From Oscillospiraceae bacterium (GTDB lineage Bacteria; Bacillota_A; Clostridia; Oscillospirales; Oscillospiraceae): a stretch of 64,000 bases of DNA. Where the stretch lies: positions 57,746-121,745 of the forward strand of contig JAFYLN010000060.1 of assembly GCA_017537045.1 (NCBI GenBank), given 5' to 3'. Position 1 is the first letter of the stretch. Each line of letters begins with the position of its first letter. The notes beneath the pieces were generated by a model. The model searched no databases and was not told where the DNA came from. It was given only the letters and a program-made list of their open reading frames with translations. Positions 58,496-64,000 of the stretch are shown here, one piece after another. The position numbers and the translations under genes were made by a program.

Positions 58496-59466
58496 ACGTC
58501 ACTGCCTCCTTTGCTGCCGGACTTTTTCTTTTTGCCTTTGGAAGAATACTGGGCGCGCAGTCTGGGATCGACAAATGCGTATGTCAGGTCTACGATCAGC
58601 TGCACAACACTGATCATAATTACGGACATGATGATGCAGCCGGTAACCGTGGTGGTATCTCGCTGCTTCACCGCGTCGATGGTCAGTCTGCCCACACCGG
58701 GCCAGGAGAACACGTTCTCCGTAACCACGGAACCACCCAGCGTACGACCCATCTGGGTGCCGATAACCGTAATAATGGGGATCAGCGCATTTTTCAGCGC
58801 ATGCTTTTTGATGACCGTATTTTCCGGCACGCCTTTGGAACGGGCGGTGCGCAGATAGTCGGAACGGATCACGTCCAGCATGGAAGAACGGGTGGTTCTG
58901 GTCAGCGTTGCCATCAGGCCGGTGCCGACGGTAAAAGCCGGCAGGATCAGGCTCTTGATTCCTTCCGTATCACCGCTGGAGGGGAACCAGCCAAGTTTCA
59001 GGGAAAACAGCACGATCAGCATCAGACCCAGCCAGAAGTTGGGCATGGACAGACCCAGCAGTGCTGCCACCATGCTGGCGTTATCGGTCAGGGTTCCGTG
59101 CTTGGTTGCTGCCTTGATGCCAAGGGGAATGGACAGCACGATGGAAACGAAAACGGAAGCTGCGGCCAGCTTCAGGGTAGAGGGCAGGCGCTGCATATAC
59201 AGGTCCCAGACCTCGGCTTTATAGATGTAGGATGTACCCAGATCACCGTGCAGCAGATCCCACATGTACATGCCGTACCGGTAAAAAACGGAACGGTCGT
59301 AGCCCAGCTCATGCTCCAGTGCGGCCAACTGTTCCGGCGTGTAATCGGTTGCGATCATATCCAGAACATTACCCGGTGCCAGATCCAGCATAATAAAGAC
59401 GAGCAGGGAAACACCGACGATGACCGGGATCAGCATGAGTATGCGTTTGAAAATATATTTACTCAT
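58492..59466 (-). CDS. dppB: peptide ABC transporter permease (DppB/OppB)
   Basis: A 324-residue permease with six helices. The N-terminal MSKYIFKRILMLIPVIVGVS, the lipid-facing SLLVFIMLDLAPGNV and the coupling loop YLRTARSKGVPENTVIKKHALKNALIPIITVIG are diagnostic of DppB/OppB. It has a basic C-terminus (KGKKKKSGSKGG). It follows dppA by 82 bp that contain a strong hairpin. Confidence 0.93.
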   Translation of the reverse strand: MSKYIFKRILMLIPVIVGVSLLVFIMLDLAPGNVLDMIATDYTPEQLAALEHELGYDRSVFYRYGMYMWDLLHGDLGTSYIYKAEVWDLYMQRLPSTLKLAAASVFVSIVLSIPLGIKAATKHGTLTDNASMVAALLGLSMPNFWLGLMLIVLFSLKLGWFPSSGDTEGIKSLILPAFTVGTGLMATLTRTTRSSMLDVIRSDYLRTARSKGVPENTVIKKHALKNALIPIITVIGTQMGRTLGGSVVTENVFSWPGVGRLTIDAVKQRDTTTVTGCIIMSVIMISVVQLIVDLTYAFVDPRLRAQYSSKGKKKKSGSKGGSDV

Positions 59467-59497
59467 AGTCCCTCCTGTTTATCTAGGAATATGGCTT

Positions 59498-59528
59498 GGG
59501 AGCCGGCAGATCCGGTCTGCCGGCTCCC
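59498..59528 (-). other. hairpin between dppA and dppB
   Basis: A 13-bp perfect stem GGGAGCCGGCAGA / TCTGCCGGCTCCC, loop TCCGG, without U-tract on the transcribed strand. It probably protects the dppA message so that binding protein exceeds permease. Confidence 0.6.
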
Positions 59529-59547
59529 TGTTATTTATCAGATTCGA

Positions 59548-61137
59548 TTATGCCTCGGGCATGCAGATGTAGGAGTAGTCGTGGTTTCTGCTGTAGTTGA
59601 TATTCATACCGGAAAGGCCGTTGGCATAGGCAACGGTATCAGTGGTGTAGTACAGAGGAATGTAGAAGCAGTTGTCATGGATCAGAGTCTGCAGTTCCTT
59701 GTAGTACTCAGCGCGCTTTGCCTCGTCGGTGGTGGAGCAGCCCAGGCTCAGCAGTTCGGTCACGCGCTCGTTGTTCAGAACGGCCTTGTTGGTGTTGGAA
59801 TTGACGGAGAGCAGACGAGCCATATCGCTGTCCCAGTCGTTCATGTTGATGGAGTACAGCATAGCTTCGTGGGTTGCGCTCTTATACTTGGAGTTTGCAG
59901 TAGCACCGGCGGAGTCGACTTCATCAATGATGATCTCGATACCAACCTGACGGCACTGCTCCTGAATGACCTGAGCTATGAGGGCATAGTCAGAGCTGCT
60001 GGTGTTGACCATCAGATGCAAGGTGGTGTTGCCATTCAGTTCCTTGACCAGTTCCTTTGCCTTGTCGATATCGTAGGACAGATCCAGATCAAACTCATCG
60101 TGGTAGAACTTCATGTGCCAGCCCCAAAAGGTATTGGCAGCAGTTGCACCTGTATCGCCGGTAGCGGCATACAGAACGTCCTTGTCGATGGCATATGCAA
60201 TTGCCTGGCGCAGCTTCAGATCGTTTGCTGCGGGACCGTTGGTGTTGTTGAATGCAAAGTAGTACATCTGGGCAGTGTTGAAGTCGTAAACAGTGATGTT
60301 GGGGTCAGCTTCAGCAGATGCCAGTTCGGTGGGAGCAACGCTGGTGATCAGGTCAACTTCACCATTCTGCAGCGCGATCAGACGGGCAGAAGCGTTGCTG
60401 ATCAGACGCAGGGTGATGGTCTTGGTGTTGGGCAGCTCGCCCCAGTAGTTCTCGTTACGAACCAGTTCGATGGTGTCACCGGCAACATAGCGGTCCATAT
60501 CCATAGCCCAGGGACCGGTGCCGTAAACACCGCCCAGATCGGGATCAGCTTCCAGAGCCTTCTTGCTGACGATAGCGGAAGAATTGTGAGTCAGCACATA
60601 CAGGAAGTCGACGTTGGGCTGATTCAGGCAGATGTCCAGAGTGTAATCGTTAATGATGTCGCAGTGGTCATAGGTGTTGGAGACCAGAGAGCTGGTGGTG
60701 CGGTCCAGAGAGAAGGCCACGTCCTCAGCAGTCAGAGGCTCGCCGTTGTGGAAGGTCACATTTTCGGGCAGGACAATGTGGATCTTGGTGTAGGTGTCAT
60801 CAGCCCACTCATAGGAAGCAGCCAGTTCGCAGCTGATTTCCTTAGCGTTGTTATCGTAGTGCAGCAGGGTGTTGTAAACCATGTTGAACAGATAATAGTG
60901 CTGGACATTGGAGACCAGACCGGGGTCGAGGGTGGTAATCTGGGAAGCCAGGGCGATGTTGATATGCTCCTTATACTTCTCAGCTTCTACGACATCGAAT
61001 TCCTGACTCTGCAGTTCTGCAGATTTGGTGGGTTCGGGCGTGTTGGGGTTTTCCTCACCCGTGGAAGGGGTGCCGCCGCACGCTGCAAGAGAAAGCAGCA
61101 TCATTGCAGCAAGGATGATTGCCAGAATCTTTTTCAT
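59548..61137 (-). CDS. dppA: peptide/solute-binding lipoprotein (SBP_bac_5, DppA-like)
   Basis: A 529-residue cluster C binding lipoprotein (lipobox SLAAC, Cys20; then a short linker rich in T, P and E). The body has family-5 features: ITTLDPGLVSNVQHYYLFNMVYNTLLHYD, VTFHNGEPLTAEDVAFSLDR and LRQAIAYAIDKDVLY. It captures peptides or another oligomeric solute for DppBCDF. Ribosome site AGGAGGATAATATCA. It is the first gene of the operon and divergent from the LysR gene. Nickel or opine substrates are alternatives in this family. Confidence 0.92.
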   Translation of the reverse strand: MKKILAIILAAMMLLSLAACGGTPSTGEENPNTPEPTKSAELQSQEFDVVEAEKYKEHINIALASQITTLDPGLVSNVQHYYLFNMVYNTLLHYDNNAKEISCELAASYEWADDTYTKIHIVLPENVTFHNGEPLTAEDVAFSLDRTTSSLVSNTYDHCDIINDYTLDICLNQPNVDFLYVLTHNSSAIVSKKALEADPDLGGVYGTGPWAMDMDRYVAGDTIELVRNENYWGELPNTKTITLRLISNASARLIALQNGEVDLITSVAPTELASAEADPNITVYDFNTAQMYYFAFNNTNGPAANDLKLRQAIAYAIDKDVLYAATGDTGATAANTFWGWHMKFYHDEFDLDLSYDIDKAKELVKELNGNTTLHLMVNTSSSDYALIAQVIQEQCRQVGIEIIIDEVDSAGATANSKYKSATHEAMLYSINMNDWDSDMARLLSVNSNTNKAVLNNERVTELLSLGCSTTDEAKRAEYYKELQTLIHDNCFYIPLYYTTDTVAYANGLSGMNINYSRNHDYSYICMPEA

Positions 61138-61205
61138 TGATATTATCCTCCTGTAATATTTATATTTTTTCTGCCTTGAAAACAGCAGAGAAAACCAAAA
61201 ATAGG

Positions 61206-61234
61206 TTGATTTTTACGCCGTATGTGGATATGAT
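61206..61234 (+). promoter_or_regulatory. sigma-A promoter of the lysR-type gene
   Basis: TTGATT, 17 bp, TATGAT, ending 22 bp before the start codon at 61257. Confidence 0.7.
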
Positions 61235-61256
61235 TGAATTATAGGGAGTGTTGATA

Positions 61257-62186
61257 ATGAATCTTTTAAATATAAAGACTTTTTTAAATATTGTCCGCTA
61301 CCAGAGCATTTCCGGTGCGGCTGCTGCCATGTATACCTCGCAGCCGACCATCAGTTCCCGGTTAACCCAGTTGGAAGACGAACTGGGCTTTCAGTTGGTC
61401 GTCCGTAAAAAGGGGCACCGCACCATTGAACTGACGGAAAAGGGGCGCTCTTTCATTGCGCTGGCCGAACACTGGATGGAGCTGGACCGCCAGACAAACC
61501 AGTTCTGTCAGGAAAGCGACCGTGAGATCCTGACCATCGCTGCACCCGGCAGTCTTCAGGAATATGTGGTGCCACAAATCGCCGCCAAGCTGATGTCTTC
61601 CGAAAATGCGCCCCGTCTTCAGCTTCGTACTGCCGGTTCTGCTATGGTTTATACCATGGTGGCAAGACGGGAGGCAGATGTAGGTCTGGCATACCGGCTG
61701 GTACAGCAAGACGGAACGGTTGCCATCCCTCTTTTCGACGAGGATACCGTGTTGCTTTGTCCTGTGGACACCCCGCTGCCGGATCATAAAATCCGGCCTG
61801 AAGAACTGGATCCCCACTATAAAGTAGATGTCACTTCCTGGACCGGCGAGACCCGCCGCTGGACGGATGCGCTCTGGGATCCAAGCATCCCACCCTATGT
61901 ACAGGTGGATAATAACCACATGACCCACAATTATCTGACCCATCCCAAATGCTGGGCCATCTGTCCCGGCTCCATCGCGTTCCCGATGGTGGAGCGGAAC
62001 ACTCCCAAGCTGGTCATCCGCCGGCTGCAGCCTACGCCGCCCCGGCATACCTGCTATCTGGTGTTGGCGCGGTCGCAGCTGAATCAGAAATCGGATGCCA
62101 TTCAGGCTCTATTCAACAGCATTCAAAGCTATGCGGAGGAATCCGCCGGCCTGAATCCGATCCGAACGGAAAAGAGCGGTGAATAA
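61257..62186 (+). CDS. LysR family transcriptional regulator
   Basis: A 309-residue LysR regulator. The N-terminal winged helix-turn-helix (KTFLNIVRYQSISGAAAAMY, then TSQPTISSRLTQLEDELGFQ) is canonical; the rest is the effector domain (TIAAPGSLQEYVVPQIAAKL). The ATG at 61257 is 8 nt from AGGGAG; the upstream in-frame GTG lies within the ribosome site. It is divergent from dppA and probably controls the peptide operon and its own gene in response to an imported product. Confidence 0.92.
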   Translation: MNLLNIKTFLNIVRYQSISGAAAAMYTSQPTISSRLTQLEDELGFQLVVRKKGHRTIELTEKGRSFIALAEHWMELDRQTNQFCQESDREILTIAAPGSLQEYVVPQIAAKLMSSENAPRLQLRTAGSAMVYTMVARREADVGLAYRLVQQDGTVAIPLFDEDTVLLCPVDTPLPDHKIRPEELDPHYKVDVTSWTGETRRWTDALWDPSIPPYVQVDNNHMTHNYLTHPKCWAICPGSIAFPMVERNTPKLVIRRLQPTPPRHTCYLVLARSQLNQKSDAIQALFNSIQSYAEESAGLNPIRTEKSGE

Positions 62187-62194
62187 CAGTCCGG

Positions 62195-62959
62195 TCAGAA
62201 GTATTCCAGAATGAAGTCGATCATCCGCTTGACACGCTCCAGCGCGATATTGTTCAAACGAATACCCTCTTCCAGAGAGGACTTGCGTGCATCGCCCAAT
62301 GCACCATTGGCTGAGCCGTCCCGCTCCCATTGCCAAGCGCACCCGCCGTAACGGAAGGGTGCGTTTTTGCCGCGGATGATGAAGTTTTCCACAACTTCAC
62401 CCTTTTGCAGATCCTTCCGAACCACTTCCGGGCACAGTGCCATCGCCTGGGATGTTTCACTTTCGCTGGCGTGACCCCGCTTTGCAGACCAGCCCATTTC
62501 CGGGGTTATCGCATCGTCAAACAAGGAAAAGCCCATTCCCGTATAGTAAGCATCGATGCCATACTCATACTTTAAGGAATTGATGACTACATTCAGCGAA
62601 GGTCCGTTGCCGCCGTGTCCGTTGACATACAGAATTCTCTTGATGCCGTGTTTGTGCAGCGCGATTGCAATATCCTTGAGCAGCTCTATGTAAGTGGAAG
62701 GCCGCAGTGTAATCGTACCGGCAAATGCCATATGGTGGGTAGAAATGCCATAACCCACAGGCGGGCAGATCAGCAGCTTATCACCATAGTGCTCACCCAG
62801 AAGCTTGCAGAATCCATAAGCGCGGGCTGTGTCCGTGTTATAGGTCGTGTTCGGTCCATGCTGTTCACAGGATCCAACAGGTATAACGGCGATTTCAACC
62901 CTCGGCAGCAGCTCGGCCACTTCAGGGTGGATCATTTCTTCCAAAATTCTTGCTGTCAC
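62195..62959 (-). CDS. creatininase family protein
   Basis: A 254-residue amidohydrolase-like metalloenzyme of the creatininase family. The ligands are in VIPVGSCEQHGPN (E, H), NTDTARAY (D), YVNGHGGNGPS (H) and RGHASESETS (E). The family includes creatinine amidohydrolase and formamide hydrolases of riboflavin/F420 pathways. The GTG at 62959 is preferred over TTG 62977 because GAGAGG is correctly spaced. It follows the malic enzyme gene by 36 bp on the same strand and is convergent with lysR. Substrate unknown. Confidence 0.85.
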   Translation of the reverse strand: MTARILEEMIHPEVAELLPRVEIAVIPVGSCEQHGPNTTYNTDTARAYGFCKLLGEHYGDKLLICPPVGYGISTHHMAFAGTITLRPSTYIELLKDIAIALHKHGIKRILYVNGHGGNGPSLNVVINSLKYEYGIDAYYTGMGFSLFDDAITPEMGWSAKRGHASESETSQAMALCPEVVRKDLQKGEVVENFIIRGKNAPFRYGGCAWQWERDGSANGALGDARKSSLEEGIRLNNIALERVKRMIDFILEYF

Positions 62960-62995
62960 AGATGAAACACCTCTCAATCGTTTTGCTTTCTGTCG

Positions 62996-64000
62996 TCAGA
63001 TTCTTGCAACGCCGGAAGCTCTTGCTGCTTCTGCAACAGCCTCGGCAACTGCCTTGCCCACTCTGGGGTCGAAGGCCTTGGGGATGATGTAATCCTCGCA
63101 GAGTTCCTCGTCGGAGATCAGGTTTGCCAGTGCCATGGCGGCGGCCATCTTCATCTCTTCGTTGATGTCGCTGGCGCGAACATCGAAGGTACCGCGGAAG
63201 ATGCCGGGGAATGCCAGCACGTTGTTGACCTGATTGGGATAGTCGGAGCGGCCAGTAGAGATAACTCTTGCGCCGCCTGCCTTGGCATCCTCAGGGAAAA
63301 TCTCGGGGGTGGGGTTGGCACATGCAAAGACGATGGCGTCCTTGTTCATGGTCTTGACCATTTCGGTGGTCAGGGTGCCGGGTGCGGAAACACCAATGAA
63401 CACATCTGCGCCCACAATGACATCAGCCAGGGAACCCGCCTGCTTGTCCAGATTGGTGACCTGTGCCATCTCCTCCTTGATCCAGTTCAGCTTCTCACGG
63501 CCGGCATAAATAGCGCCGGTACGGTCGGTCATGACCACATTCTTGAAGCCTGCGCTCAGCAGCAGCCTGACAATAGAAATAGCGGCAGCACCGGCACCGG
63601 AGGTGACGATCTTGACCTCTTCCTTCTTCTTGCCGACCACCTTCAGAGCGTTCAGCAGGCCTGCCAGAGTGACAATAGCAGTACCGTGCTGGTCATCGTG
63701 GAAGATGGGAATGTCGCACTTTTCCTTCAGCTTGCGCTCAATCTCAAAGCAGCGGGGTGCGGAGATATCCTCCAGATTCACGCCGCCGAAAGAACCGGAG
63801 ATCATGTAGATGGTATTGACGATCTCGTCCACGTCCTTGCTCTTGACGCACAGGGGGAAGGCATCCACATCGCCAAAAGCCTTGAACAGGACGCACTTAC
63901 CCTCCATAACAGGCATGCCAGCCTCGGGGCCGATATCACCCAGACCCAGAACGGCAGTGCCGTCGGTGACAACAGCGCACAGGTTATGGCGGCGGGTCAG
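62996..64000 (-). CDS. NAD(P)-dependent malic enzyme, 5' end outside window
   Basis: About 334 C-terminal residues of a bacterial-type malic enzyme, which decarboxylates malate to pyruvate. Seen motifs: [27 protein letters not shown] at the cut end, [14 protein letters not shown] (metal-binding D-D), [18 protein letters not shown] (NAD(P) binding) and [38 protein letters not shown]. The frame is open to the right edge, so the start is beyond 64000. It supplies pyruvate and reducing power. Confidence 0.93.
   Translation of the reverse strand: MTRRHNLCAVVTDGTAVLGLGDIGPEAGMPVMEGKCVLFKAFGDVDAFPLCVKSKDVDEIVNTIYMISGSFGGVNLEDISAPRCFEIERKLKEKCDIPIFHDDQHGTAIVTLAGLLNALKVVGKKKEEVKIVTSGAGAAAISIVRLLLSAGFKNVVMTDRTGAIYAGREKLNWIKEEMAQVTNLDKQAGSLADVIVGADVFIGVSAPGTLTTEMVKTMNKDAIVFACANPTPEIFPEDAKAGGARVISTGRSDYPNQVNNVLAFPGIFRGTFDVRASDINEEMKMAAAMALANLISDEELCEDYIIPKAFDPRVGKAVAEAVAEAARASGVARI

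Overview
The window looks like a chromosome segment of a gut-type, Gram-positive, endospore-forming Clostridia, probably near the Oscillospiraceae/Ruminococcaceae. Evidence: Firmicute-type Shine-Dalgarno sequences and sigma-A promoters, sporulation-associated genes (BofA family, YtvI-like), DnaD/DnaI-type replication genes, lipoprotein signal peptides, and an energy metabolism of phosphorylases, Entner-Doudoroff-type aldolase and acyl-phosphate kinase. The genus is inference.

Layout. (1) 1-16.6 kb: a sugar-acid catabolic locus, almost all on the minus strand, in two operons around a plus-strand AraC regulator. The upstream operon is MBL hydrolase, SDR, IlvD/Edd dehydratase, FrdA/NadB-like flavoprotein, FdrA-like protein, DUF1116 protein and a divergent acetate-kinase-like enzyme. 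The second is DUF2877, KDPG aldolase, KDG kinase, cupin, GH94 phosphorylase and an FAD oxidoreductase cut by the window edge. FdrA + DUF1116 + DUF2877 are the three subunits of the E. coli oxamate carbamoyltransferase type complex, but the partner here is an acetate-kinase-like protein, not carbamate kinase. A 27-bp near-repeat precedes both araC and the first operon. (2) 16.7-17.3 kb: an esterase gene. (3) About 17.4-29.8 kb: an integrative mobilizable element with large serine recombinase, relaxase, MobC, two small genes overprinted inside the relaxase gene, an AAA ATPase, a DUF6076-like gene, AbiEi/AbiEii toxin-antitoxin, and decayed defence cargo (PHP-domain remnant fused to an XRE regulator remnant). 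(4) 29.8-31.9 kb: a lipoprotein and tRNA-Leu(UAA). (5) 31.8-37.3 kb: GPH symporter, GH4 glycosidase, BadF-type kinase and LacI regulator with palindromic operators. (6) 37.5-44.2 kb: two tiny membrane proteins, PNPOx-like protein, a housekeeping operon dnaD-dnaC-HAD-yfbR-xpt, bofA-like and ytvI-like genes.

(7) 44.2-53.5 kb: a seven-gene minus-strand operon with a GntR regulator, an ECF transporter whose S component and both ATPases are one 795-residue polypeptide, EcfT, a PfkB kinase-ADP-ribosylglycohydrolase fusion, a SUOX-fold-like lipoprotein, a secreted ENPP-type phosphodiesterase lipoprotein and an NCS1-type permease. This is the strongest candidate for an undescribed nucleotide/ribosyl salvage system. 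(8) 53.6-62.2 kb: a Dpp/Opp peptide ABC operon with M20 peptidase and MBL hydrolase, divergent from a LysR gene. (9) 62.2-64 kb: creatininase family protein and the 3' part of malic enzyme.

All functional assignments come from reading the translated sequence; no database search was run.
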